Shown piece by piece: positions 9,503-17,266 of a stretch of DNA of 64,000 nt. Made by a program: the position numbers and the translations under genes. Below the pieces are notes generated by a model. It worked only from the letters and a program-made list of their open reading frames with translations, did no database searches and was not told the DNA's origin. This DNA is from Microbulbifer sp. THAF38. GTDB lineage: Bacteria; Pseudomonadota; Gammaproteobacteria; Pseudomonadales; Cellvibrionaceae. The stretch's first letter is position 1; each line of letters starts with the position of its first letter. The DNA lies in contig NZ_CP045369.1 of assembly GCF_009363535.1 (NCBI RefSeq), forward strand, positions 3,979,001 through 4,043,000, written 5' to 3'.

Positions 9503-10600
9503 ATGAAGAAGTGGTTTTTATTCAGCCTCGCCTGTGTTGCCCCCGCGGCCCTGGGCCATCTGCCACAAACTGCCGTTGAGGCCTGCCAGGGCCTCTCTAC
9601 TGGCAGCAGTTGCACCATCAATCACAGCGCAGGACAGTGCTTCAGCTTATCTGAACAGCAAAGCCTGGTCTGTGTGCCAGACCAATTAGATATTGCCAGG
9701 GCCCCTATTCAGGATCGCGCTAATGGCAGACCACCGGCGCGCAAGCACCGGGTGGTACAGTCAGAAGGACTGCAATATAAAGTCCCCGCCGACCGTGACC
9801 CGATCACCTCGAGCCGTATTAAAGTCACTATTGAGGGCCCTTGGCGGGTGATTGAGGCCAACGGTATTTCCATACACAAAACCGGCGCCTTCCCCAACTC
9901 CGGTAATCCCCACGAAATAGAGATCCAGCGTTACAAATACCGAGTGCCTGCAAACCCCAAAGTGGCAAAAAAATCCACGCCGGTAACTCTGCAAAATTTT
10001 GGCATTGGCATTAACGGCGTGCCTTTTGATCCCAGCGCGGCGGAATGGTATTTGGGCAACCGCGGTATCTGGCGCTACGAGGCACTCTCCGGTGCCGTGC
10101 CTCTGGGTGTGGACGACAATTATGCCCATGTTCAACCGAACGGCGCCTACCACTACCACGGCCTGCCCACTGGACTGCTAACACGATTGCATGTAACGCC
10201 ACAGCAGCATTCACCATTGATTGGTTGGGCCGCAGATGGTTTTCCCATTTACGCATTGTATGGCTATGAAGATGGCATGAGTGGGGAATCTAGTATCGTA
10301 AAAATGCATTCCAGCTATCGGGTAAAATCTGGACCTCGACCAAAAGGCAGTAAGCAACCTGGCGGCTATTACGACGGCACCTTTGTGGCGGACTACGAAT
10401 ATGTTGAAGGGGCGGGCTCCCTCGATGAGTGCAATGGCCGCTTTGTGCGCACCCCGGAATTCCCCCAGGGCACCTATGCCTATTTCCTCACCGAAGAGTG
10501 GCCAATAATTCCGCGCTGCTACAAAGGCACACCGTCCGAAGACTTCCGCCGCGGACCCGCAATGGGGCGGCCGCAGCCCCCGCGCCGGCGATTTGGTTGA
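9503..10600 (+). CDS. YHYH-domain exported protein
   Basis: A 365-residue protein. The ATG at 9503 opens a signal peptide (MKKWFLFSLACVAPAALG), so the longer frame from 9464 was shortened. Residues about 20-60 repeat the small Cys pattern of the upstream gene (EACQG, GSSC, GQC, LVCVP). The main part is a YHYH domain: NAYAHVQPNGAYHYHGLPTG-like core near residue 215, then DGFPIYALYGY and GYYDGTFVADYEYVEG. YHYH proteins are secreted proteins of unknown biochemical role, common in marine bacteria and often near metal or cofactor genes. A GC-rich hairpin (about 9466-9484) lies between the two genes. Confidence 0.82.
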   Translation: MKKWFLFSLACVAPAALGHLPQTAVEACQGLSTGSSCTINHSAGQCFSLSEQQSLVCVPDQLDIARAPIQDRANGRPPARKHRVVQSEGLQYKVPADRDPITSSRIKVTIEGPWRVIEANGISIHKTGAFPNSGNPHEIEIQRYKYRVPANPKVAKKSTPVTLQNFGIGINGVPFDPSAAEWYLGNRGIWRYEALSGAVPLGVDDNYAHVQPNGAYHYHGLPTGLLTRLHVTPQQHSPLIGWAADGFPIYALYGYEDGMSGESSIVKMHSSYRVKSGPRPKGSKQPGGYYDGTFVADYEYVEGAGSLDECNGRFVRTPEFPQGTYAYFLTEEWPIIPRCYKGTPSEDFRRGPAMGRPQPPRRRFG

Positions 10601-10611
10601 GATGAATAACT

Positions 10612-11412
10612 CTAGCCGCTGGATTTCCGCAACAAATCCAGCGGCACAAAATCGGCGATACCATCGCGCCAGCGGAATTCGCAACTCACTCCGTAAGCTT
10701 CGCCAATCAGCGCCGGGGTCAGCACCTCCTGCGGTATTCCCTGTGCCAGCATTTCACCATCCAGCATCAAGAGAATCCGATCACAAAATCGTGCCGCCAG
10801 GCTGAGATCGTGCAGTGCCAACACCACGGTTTTGCCACTGTCGGCCAGACTGCGGAAGTTCTGCATCAGCTGAAGCTGATGACGAATATCCAGCGCCGCG
10901 GTGGGCTCATCGGCAATCAGCAACGGCGCCCGCCCCACTAACAGGCGGGCCAATTGCACACGGCGCAGCTCGCCACCGGATAATTGAGTGACCGGGCGCT
11001 GGGCAAATTCCTGCGCATCCACCAATAACAACGCCTGTTGAATTCTCTGCTCGCGATCCGGCAGACGCCCCCAAGGTAGTAATCCCAGCGCCACCATATC
11101 CGCCGCACTGAGAGACCAGGCCGGAGTTTCCGACTGCGGCAGGAAAGCCCCCAGCCGCGCGCGCTGGGCCGCCTTCATCTGCCCAGAGGCCAGACCATTT
11201 AACTCTACGCGCCCGCTACTGGGATTTTGAACTCCTGACAGACACTGCAACAGACTGCTCTTACCAGCCCCATTGGGCCCCACCACAGCGGTTAGCTCAA
11301 AGGGCTTAAATGCACAATGGATTCCACGCAGGACACTCTTGCGCCCACGCTCTAGCCCCAGCTCAATGCAAGCGGCCTCGATCGTTTGCTCAGCCGCAAT
11401 ACTCACAACCAC
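10612..11412 (-). CDS. btuD: Cobalamin ABC transporter ATP-binding protein
   Basis: A 266-residue ABC ATPase of the iron/heme/cobalamin class. Walker A GPNGAGKS is at 45-52, the signature LSGGE at 144-148, Walker B LLIADEP at about 164-170, and the H-loop is in VLALHDLSLAAR. It overlaps the permease gene by ten bases, and the periplasmic-binding gene overlaps the permease, forming one translational unit. Heme or siderophore transporters look alike; assignment to cobalamin rests on the neighbouring riboswitch, btuB and cobO. Its last codons form a perfect 12-bp inverted repeat over the stop codon. Confidence 0.87.
   Translation of the reverse strand: MVVSIAAEQTIEAACIELGLERGRKSVLRGIHCAFKPFELTAVVGPNGAGKSSLLQCLSGVQNPSSGRVELNGLASGQMKAAQRARLGAFLPQSETPAWSLSAADMVALGLLPWGRLPDREQRIQQALLLVDAQEFAQRPVTQLSGGELRRVQLARLLVGRAPLLIADEPTAALDIRHQLQLMQNFRSLADSGKTVVLALHDLSLAARFCDRILLMLDGEMLAQGIPQEVLTPALIGEAYGVSCEFRWRDGIADFVPLDLLRKSSG
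10615..10645. repeat. Perfect 12-bp hairpin across the 3' end of btuD
   Basis: GCCGCTGGATTT (10615-10626) and AAATCCAGCGGC (10634-10645) are exact inverted copies with a seven-base spacer. The hairpin is inside the btuD coding end, next to the convergent YHYH gene. It lacks a T-run on either strand, so it may act as a transcript stabiliser or weak terminator. Confidence 0.7.
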
Positions 11413-12398
11413 TGCCCCCTACGCGCCGTCAGAATTAGCCAAAAGAAAAAAGGTGCACCGATAAAGGCGGTGACCGCACCAATGCGCAGCTCCTGAGCGC
11501 CGACAAAATTAATCACCAGGATATCTGCCAGCAGCAACAGCAACGCCCCAGCTAAAGCACTGATCCAAAGTAAGCGGGCGGGGTCCTGGCGCACCAGAGG
11601 GCGCACCAGGTGCGGCACCACCAATCCGACAAAACCGATGGTGCCAGCTACTGCCACAGCACCACCCACGGCACTGGCAATACCCAGCAGAATAAGAAAG
11701 GGATAGGCACGACTCTGGAAACCCAAGGAAGCTGCGCTGTCTTCACCCAAGGCCAGCGCGCGCAAATAATTGCGTGTGAAAAACAGGCACAGCACCCCCA
11801 CCGCCAAAAAGGGCAATGCCAAAAACAGCTGGTCCCAGCCGCGATTGGCCAGCGAGCCCATCAACCAGAACACCACTTCCTGCATGGCGAACATGCTCGG
11901 CGCATAGTTAAGCGCCAGCGCAATCAGTGCCGATAGGAAAGCGTTAATAGCCACACCCGCCAACACCAGCCGCCCGGCACTGGCGCCCCGCCCCGCCAAC
12001 AGCCACACCGCCGCCGCCGCGCTAAAAGCACCGCCGATAGCCAGAGCCTGCAGCAGCCAACCGGACTTCCAGGCGGCGCCATAATAGAGAAACAGTACCG
12101 CCGCCAAAGCCGCACCGCTGGAAACACCGAGCAGCGCCGGCTCCGCCAGGGGATTGCGCAACATCCCCTGCATGGCCGCGCCGCCCATTCCCAGGGCAGC
12201 GCCCACCAATATCGCCAACAGGGCGCGGGGCAGCCGCAACTGCCACAGGATCACCGCATCGCTGCTCTGGCCACTCCAGCCCTCGGCCAGCGCACTGGAA
12301 AGATCCACCGAAACCGGGCCGCTGCCCAGTGCCCCGAGCAGGGCCAGCGGCAGAGCCGCCAGCAATAGAAAAACCGCGTTTTTATTGTGCTTTAACAA
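11403..12398 (-). CDS. btuC: Cobalamin ABC transporter permease (FecCD family)
   Basis: A 331-residue inner-membrane permease of the FecCD/BtuC family with about ten hydrophobic segments. Family-typical stretches include LRLPRALLAILVGAALGMGGAAMQG, the region with NPLAEPALLGVSSGAAL, and the late GTIGFVGLVVPHLVRPLVR loop that contacts the ATPase. Length is normal for the family. It is translationally coupled at both ends (17-base overlap with btuF, ten-base overlap with btuD). Cobalamin as substrate is inferred from the nearby B12 genes. Confidence 0.88.
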   Translation of the reverse strand: MLKHNKNAVFLLLAALPLALLGALGSGPVSVDLSSALAEGWSGQSSDAVILWQLRLPRALLAILVGAALGMGGAAMQGMLRNPLAEPALLGVSSGAALAAVLFLYYGAAWKSGWLLQALAIGGAFSAAAAVWLLAGRGASAGRLVLAGVAINAFLSALIALALNYAPSMFAMQEVVFWLMGSLANRGWDQLFLALPFLAVGVLCLFFTRNYLRALALGEDSAASLGFQSRAYPFLILLGIASAVGGAVAVAGTIGFVGLVVPHLVRPLVRQDPARLLWISALAGALLLLLADILVINFVGAQELRIGAVTAFIGAPFFFWLILTARRGQWL

Positions 12399-13215
12399 GG
12401 GCTTCCCTCTTATCCATCAGCTGTTGCAGCGTATCCACTATTGCCAATACTGGGCACAGGCTCAGTTGTTTCGGTAGGGTATAGGTGCGACCGCTATCGA
12501 TATAGCGCTGTAGTACCGGATGGCGCGCCGCCAGGTAAGCCAGGGCAAAATGCTGTTCACTGCCATAGAAGACCAGCAGGTCCGGTTGCAGGGCGATTAC
12601 TTCTTCCAGACTGATACGAGCCAGCCCCTGAGCGCTGGCGAGATTGTCAAAACCCGCGCGCTGCAGCAGCTGATGCTCCAGCATGCCGCTGCCATAAGTG
12701 ATGTTATTGGCGGAGAGAATCACCGCGCTGGCGCGCTGTTTTGCGGCGGGCTGATCGAGTAGTTGCGCCAGCGCGCGTTTTTGCTGTTGCAGCGGAGAGA
12801 GCGGACCCAGTACGGCTTCTAAAGCATCGAGCTGTTGTTGCAGCTGCTCCAGGTTGTAGGCATCGGGAATGGTTACCACATTCACACCCAGAGACTGCAG
12901 CCGCTCCGCCGCACGCTGGGCACCGTACTGCCCGGCGAGCACCAGATCCGGCTTTAATGGCAGCAGCTCCTCGGCGCGGGCGCGGTTAAGTTGTACGTGT
13001 TCGGGAATCGGCAGGGAGCGATACTGTTCGGCAGCGGAGAGCCAAGTCAGGGAGGCAATATCCGCAGGTTGTGCCCAGTTCAGCAGCACCTGATCCAGAC
13101 ACAGGTTCAACGAAGCAATGCGCTCATAGGCCTGGACTTTCGCGGCCAGAATGAACACTGCACCGAGTAATAGTTGCCAGCAGAGAAGATGACGCCTGGA
13201 CGTACGGGTACTCAT
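12382..13215 (-). CDS. btuF: Periplasmic cobalamin-binding protein (BtuF-like)
   Basis: A 277-residue periplasmic binding protein of the BtuF/helical-backbone class. The N-terminal segment RRHLLCWQLLLGAVFILAAKVQA is a signal peptide. The mature part starts RIASLNLCLDQVLL, a motif frequent in BtuF-like proteins next to B12 genes, and has the two alpha/beta lobes linked by a long helix (about 130-155). The gene starts five bases after the radA stop codon and overlaps btuC, so radA-btuF-btuC-btuD may be one transcript. No riboswitch was seen in front of it. Confidence 0.82.
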   Translation of the reverse strand: MSTRTSRRHLLCWQLLLGAVFILAAKVQAYERIASLNLCLDQVLLNWAQPADIASLTWLSAAEQYRSLPIPEHVQLNRARAEELLPLKPDLVLAGQYGAQRAAERLQSLGVNVVTIPDAYNLEQLQQQLDALEAVLGPLSPLQQQKRALAQLLDQPAAKQRASAVILSANNITYGSGMLEHQLLQRAGFDNLASAQGLARISLEEVIALQPDLLVFYGSEQHFALAYLAARHPVLQRYIDSGRTYTLPKQLSLCPVLAIVDTLQQLMDKREALVKAQ

Positions 13216-13220
13216 CCGAC

Positions 13221-14615
13221 TCAGCTCATGTCGATCACGGCAAGGGCTTCCGCCAGGGTTTTTACCGAGTGCATTTCCATACCCTCGATATCGTTTTTCA
13301 AGCGGTTGGCGGCGGGCACTATCGCCTTGCGGAAACCGTGCTTGGCCGCTTCGCGCAGGCGCTCCTGGCCCGAGGGCACCGGGCGGATCTCACCGGAAAG
13401 TCCCACCTCACCGAATACCACCAGATCCCGCGGCAACACCCGATTGCGAAAGCTGGAAACAACCGCCAGTAAAAGGGTCAGGTCGGCACTGGTTTCCATT
13501 ACTTTGACGCCGCCCACCACATTGATAAACACATCCTGGTCGCCGACCAAGACGCCGCCATGGCGGTGCAACACCGCCAGCAGCATATTCAGGCGGTTCT
13601 GATCGAGGCCCACCGCCACCCGGCGCGGATTACCGAGGCTGCTGTCATCCACTAGAGCCTGCAGTTCGACCAGCAGCGGCCGGGTGCCCTCCCACACGGA
13701 AGTCACCACTGATCCCGCAGCGATCTCTTCAGCACGCTGCAGGAAAATAGCGGAGGGGTTGGAGACTTCTTTCAGGCCCTGCTCGGTCATGGCAAACACC
13801 CCCAGTTCATTGACCGCTCCAAAGCGGTTTTTATGGGCGCGCAGGGTGCGGAAGCGGGAGTCGTGAGTACCTTCAAGCAGAATGGAGCAGTCAATAATAT
13901 GTTCCAGCACCTTGGGGCCGGCCAAACTGCCGTCTTTGGTGACATGGCCCACCAAAATCAGCGCAGTACCAGTCTGCTTGGCAAAGCGGGTCAGGTAAGC
14001 AGCACTCTCACGCACCTGGGCCACGGAGCCCGGAGCGGACTGCACATCGCTCATATGCATCACCTGGATGGAGTCCACTACCATCACGCGTGGATTCACC
14101 TCTTTAGCCGCCAGGCAGATGCGCTCTACATCGGTTTCACTGAGGAGCTGCAGGGAATCGGTGGGTAGGCCCAGGCGTTTGGCGCGCATAGCCACCTGCT
14201 GCAGGGATTCCTCACCGGTGATATACAGCGCTGGCATGGTAGTAGCCAGGTGGCACAGAGTCTGTAGCAATACCGTGGATTTACCGGCCCCAGGATGACC
14301 GCCGATCAACACCACCGAGCCCGGCACCAAGCCGCCCCCCAGCACCCGGTCGAGTTCCGAGGCGGAAGTGGGAATACGTGGCAGCTCGCTCAGGTCGATT
14401 TCCGAGAGCTTCTGCACCTTGCCAGCACCGGCGGCGCCGGCATAGCCACTCTGGGCATCGGTGAAATTGGCCGCGCGGCTGTCTTTGTGCTCCGGCCCCA
14501 AACGCACTTCAGAGAGACTGTTCCAAGCACCGCAAGCACTGCACTGCCCCGCCCACTTTGTGTAGTCAGCGCCACATTCATTACATACATAGGCAGTTTT
14601 GCGTTTAGCAGCCAA
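13221..14615 (-). CDS. radA: DNA repair protein RadA
   Basis: A 464-residue RadA/Sms protein that aids branch migration of RecA recombination intermediates. It has the N-terminal four-Cys zinc finger (C11, C14, C25, C28 in CNECG and CSACG), a RecA-like ATPase core with Walker A GGHPGAGKS at 105-113, the RadA-specific KNRFG motif at 262-266, and a C-terminal Lon-protease-like domain. Length matches E. coli RadA (460). The start at 14615 is conserved. Downstream btuF begins after five bases, an unusual pairing. Confidence 0.96.
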   Translation of the reverse strand: MAAKRKTAYVCNECGADYTKWAGQCSACGAWNSLSEVRLGPEHKDSRAANFTDAQSGYAGAAGAGKVQKLSEIDLSELPRIPTSASELDRVLGGGLVPGSVVLIGGHPGAGKSTVLLQTLCHLATTMPALYITGEESLQQVAMRAKRLGLPTDSLQLLSETDVERICLAAKEVNPRVMVVDSIQVMHMSDVQSAPGSVAQVRESAAYLTRFAKQTGTALILVGHVTKDGSLAGPKVLEHIIDCSILLEGTHDSRFRTLRAHKNRFGAVNELGVFAMTEQGLKEVSNPSAIFLQRAEEIAAGSVVTSVWEGTRPLLVELQALVDDSSLGNPRRVAVGLDQNRLNMLLAVLHRHGGVLVGDQDVFINVVGGVKVMETSADLTLLLAVVSSFRNRVLPRDLVVFGEVGLSGEIRPVPSGQERLREAAKHGFRKAIVPAANRLKNDIEGMEMHSVKTLAEALAVIDMS

Positions 14616-14766
14616 GGTTATTCCCCCAAAGCGTCACCCAGTCAAATTGGCGCACAGTTTACCCCTTATCTCCCTTCAGCGGGCAGCGCTTAACAGACAG
14701 ATATGACTCTCCTTTACCCAAGTGGTGTATTGGCACTTTTTCCCACTTTCTCCGGGGTCTGCGCGA

Positions 14767-14780
14767 TTGATCTAGATCAA
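14767..14780 (+). promoter_or_regulatory. FNR/Anr box, class II position
   Basis: TTGATCTAGATCAA is a perfect match to the FNR/Anr consensus TTGAT-N4-ATCAA. Downstream, TACTAT (14802-14807) is a plausible -10, which puts the start point near 14814 and the box centre about 40.5 bases upstream of it. That is the classic position for FNR-type activators. It precedes the pseudoazurin gene. Confidence 0.85.
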
Positions 14781-14879
14781 TTCTCCGTATTTTCACCGGG
14801 CTACTATCCGGCGCGTCTCGCCTCCTCCTAGGGGCAGAGTCACTACAACATCACTGACTACTCAAAACAGGAAGTAAAT

Positions 14880-15323
14880 ATGTCGTCTATTTCTCTTCGC
14901 GGTGCGCTTCTCGCACTCGTCATGGCCTCGACGTCCGCCCTGGCTGCAGATCACGAAGTTAAGATGCTGAACCAGGGCAAGGACGGCATGATGACTTTCG
15001 AACCCGCGTTCCTGAACGTTGCAGTGGGCGATACTGTCACCTTCCTGCCCACCGATATGGCTCACAACAGCCGCTCCGTACTCTCCCCGGCCGATGGCGA
15101 CAGCTGGAATGGCAGCATGGGCGAGAAAGTCAGCGTGACCTTGAATAAGGAAGGCGTTTACCTGTACCAGTGCGATCCGCACCTGCCCTTGGGCATGGTC
15201 GGTGTCATTCAGGTGGGCCAGGCCGGCAATCTGGAAGATGCCAAGAAACACGCTCAAGGAATGAGTGAACGTATCGCCGTCAACAAGGAGCGCCTCAGCC
15301 AGTACCTTGACCTAATTAAATAA
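14880..15323 (+). CDS. Pseudoazurin (type 1 copper protein)
   Basis: A 147-residue periplasmic blue copper protein. The signal peptide ends near SALA-AD at about 22. The type 1 copper ligands are all present: His62 in MAHNS, Cys98 in YLYQC, His101 and Met106 in HLPLGM. A short helical C-terminus follows, as in pseudoazurins. Family members carry electrons to copper nitrite reductase, nitrous oxide reductase or cytochrome peroxidases. The ATG at 14880 follows AGGAAG. The FNR box and downstream ODP gene point to low-oxygen expression. No nitrite reductase gene is in the window. Confidence 0.92.
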   Translation: MSSISLRGALLALVMASTSALAADHEVKMLNQGKDGMMTFEPAFLNVAVGDTVTFLPTDMAHNSRSVLSPADGDSWNGSMGEKVSVTLNKEGVYLYQCDPHLPLGMVGVIQVGQAGNLEDAKKHAQGMSERIAVNKERLSQYLDLIK

Positions 15324-15336
15324 GAGGGGCCGCGGC

Positions 15337-16134
15337 GTGGACATTTTATTTGAGCAAGGCCCTCACCTGGTTGCGCGTTTCTGCGATCTGGTAAAAGAAC
15401 AGAATGGCAGCGATGGAGTGCAGGCCAACCAGTTTGTGATTCGCCGCGGCACCCAGGGTGCGCTGATTGATCCCGGCGGTGATCTCACCTACACCCCCCT
15501 AACCATCGAACTCAGCCGCCACCTAAACCTGAACGATCTGGAATATATCCTGGCCTCGCACCAGGACCCGGACATCATTGCCTCACTGCCGCGCTGGATG
15601 CTGCACTCGCGCTGCAAGGTGGCAGTATCCAAACTGTGGTCGCGCTTCCTGCCCCACCTGGTCTCCGGCTTTGTCGCCTCGCGCGCCGGTAGTGAACGTT
15701 GGCAGGACCGTATTATTCCCATCAGTGACAAGGGCGCGGTGCTGCCTTTTGCCGACAGCGAAATCTGGGCCCTGCCTGCACACTTTATGCACTCCTGCGG
15801 CAATTTCAGTTTCTACGACCCGGTTAGCCGCATTCTGTTTTCCGGTGACGTGGGCGCTTCTCTCGGTGGTGAAGAGGGCGAAGTCAACGACTTCGATTCC
15901 CATATTCCATCCATGGAAGGTTTCCACCAGCGCTATATGGGGGGCAACTGGGCCTGTCGCCTGTGGGTGAAAATGGTGCGAGAACTAAATCCGGCCATGA
16001 TTGTGCCCCAGCACGGCGGTTTTTTTGCCTCTGAGAAAGTTAAAGAAGGCTTCCTGAGCTGGTTGGAGAGGTTGGAGTGTGGACCCGATCTGCTGCGACA
16101 TCAGGACTATCGCTTGCCGCTGAGGAAACCCTAA
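15337..16134 (+). CDS. ODP-type di-iron metallo-beta-lactamase-fold protein
   Basis: A 265-residue member of the flavodiiron-like metallo-beta-lactamase group, close to the oxygen-binding di-iron protein (ODP) family. Candidate metal ligands are His75, Asp77 and Asp79 in SHQDPDI, His149 (with His152 nearby) in PAHFMHS, Asp171 in FSGDVG, and His226 in PQHGG. There is no flavodoxin domain, unlike true flavodiiron NO/O2 reductases. The start is GTG at 15337 behind AGAGGGG, 13 bases after pseudoazurin, so the two are probably co-transcribed from the FNR-type promoter. A role in oxygen or NO sensing or reduction is plausible but unproven. Confidence 0.82.
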   Translation: MDILFEQGPHLVARFCDLVKEQNGSDGVQANQFVIRRGTQGALIDPGGDLTYTPLTIELSRHLNLNDLEYILASHQDPDIIASLPRWMLHSRCKVAVSKLWSRFLPHLVSGFVASRAGSERWQDRIIPISDKGAVLPFADSEIWALPAHFMHSCGNFSFYDPVSRILFSGDVGASLGGEEGEVNDFDSHIPSMEGFHQRYMGGNWACRLWVKMVRELNPAMIVPQHGGFFASEKVKEGFLSWLERLECGPDLLRHQDYRLPLRKP

Positions 16135-16207
16135 AGACCTGTCTAAAGGGCAGTTTTTAGAAACGATAACCCTATAGGCTCCGAGTCAATACCGGCGTAA
16201 AACCAAC

Positions 16208-16226
16208 GGAGAGCGGGACGCTCTCC
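16208..16226 (+). repeat. Perfect 8-bp hairpin after the ODP gene
   Basis: GGAGAGCG and CGCTCTCC flank a GGA loop. It could end the pseudoazurin-ODP transcript, but there is no U-tract. Confidence 0.45.
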
Positions 16227-16311
16227 ATCACCCTCCTCCAACCTCTCGCGGTGCTTGCGCCCCCTGCTGCCCACACATACACTGACCGACACACTGCTCC
16301 AGGCCTACTTT

Positions 16312-16650
16312 ATGTACACCGCCTACCTTCGCACCTTATTGCTGATACTGCTGCTGGCCTTTGCCGGCCTGGCATCGGCCGTGCCCTGTGCGGAACCTGC
16401 AGATATGCTGAGCCTGGAGAGCAGCGAACAAGGTCACTGCGACGCGGATAAGGCCGATGATTGCCACAGTGAACACCGCGGCGACTGTGGTATCGAATGC
16501 GGTTGCTGCCCGGGATTGAGCAATAGCCTCGCCCTAATCTCCGCCAATATCCCGAGTTTTTCGCGGCCTATTTCCCTGGCAACTACTTACTCAATATTTA
16601 AACCTTCCCCCGACCCGGAAAGCGCCCTGCGGCCTCCTATTGCCATCTGA
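16312..16650 (+). CDS. Small exported Cys/His-rich protein at the head of the copper cluster
   Basis: A 112-residue protein, taken from the ATG at 16312, which opens a signal peptide (TLLLILLLAFAGLASA). The mature protein is rich in Cys, His and acidic residues between about 40 and 70 (HC, CH, EH, CGIECGCCPG) and then becomes proline-rich. Small proteins of this type (CopL and DUF2946-like) often precede copAB in gammaproteobacteria and bind or regulate copper. The resemblance is in composition and position; I cannot assign it firmly. It lies about 115 bases before the DUF411 gene on the same strand. Confidence 0.65.
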   Translation: MYTAYLRTLLLILLLAFAGLASAVPCAEPADMLSLESSEQGHCDADKADDCHSEHRGDCGIECGCCPGLSNSLALISANIPSFSRPISLATTYSIFKPSPDPESALRPPIAI

Positions 16651-16765
16651 GCCTCGGCTCCAGCAGTAAATTTCGCCAATAAATCTTTTTTGCCCACCAC
16701 TAGCTGCACCTATGCTGCGCTGGCGATGTGGTGGATCAGTTGATATGAATGACAGGAGTAATTCC

Positions 16766-17257
16766 ATGTACCGATCTTTTTTAATCGCGATTGCCGCGCT
16801 TATTACCACATTAGCCCTCAGTGCCTGCGCCGAACCCACCGAGCCCAAAGAATCTCAAGCGCAGCACCTGACTACCTATAAATCCGCTACCTGTGGTTGC
16901 TGCAAAGTTTGGGTGGACCACGCTCGGAGCAGCGGCTTCGAAGTAGTGGCAAAGGATGTCGATGACCTCAACGGCGTCAAAAAACAGCACGGAATCGAAC
17001 CCCGCTACCAGTCTTGCCACACCAGTGTGTCCAGGGAAGGCTATGTTTTCGAAGGGCATGTACCAGCCAAGCTGATTCAGCAATTTTTGCAAAGTCCGCC
17101 TAAAGGTGCGCTGGGGCTGGCTGTACCCGGTATGCCTCTAGGAAGCCCTGGCATGGAGATGGGCGATCGCTTTACCCCCTACCAGGTAATGCAGTTAAAC
17201 AAGGACGGCAGCAGTGTGGTTTATGCAGAAATCAACGCAGCCGGAGAACAGTTCTGA
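16766..17257 (+). CDS. DUF411 metal-binding lipoprotein
   Basis: A 163-residue DUF411 protein. The ATG at 16766 lies seven bases after AGGAG, so it is preferred to the frame from 16712. A lipobox LSAC places the lipidated Cys at 21. The DUF411 core begins LTTYKSATCGCCKVWVDH with Cys43, Cys45 and Cys46, and continues EPRYQSCHT and GHVPA, the conserved copper-binding pattern. DUF411 proteins accompany CopA/CopB copper-resistance systems and are thought to carry copper in the periplasm. The stop codon is ten bases before the copA-like ATG and overlaps its Shine-Dalgarno sequence. Confidence 0.88.
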   Translation: MYRSFLIAIAALITTLALSACAEPTEPKESQAQHLTTYKSATCGCCKVWVDHARSSGFEVVAKDVDDLNGVKKQHGIEPRYQSCHTSVSREGYVFEGHVPAKLIQQFLQSPPKGALGLAVPGMPLGSPGMEMGDRFTPYQVMQLNKDGSSVVYAEINAAGEQF

Positions 17258-17266
17258 GGACTGTCG

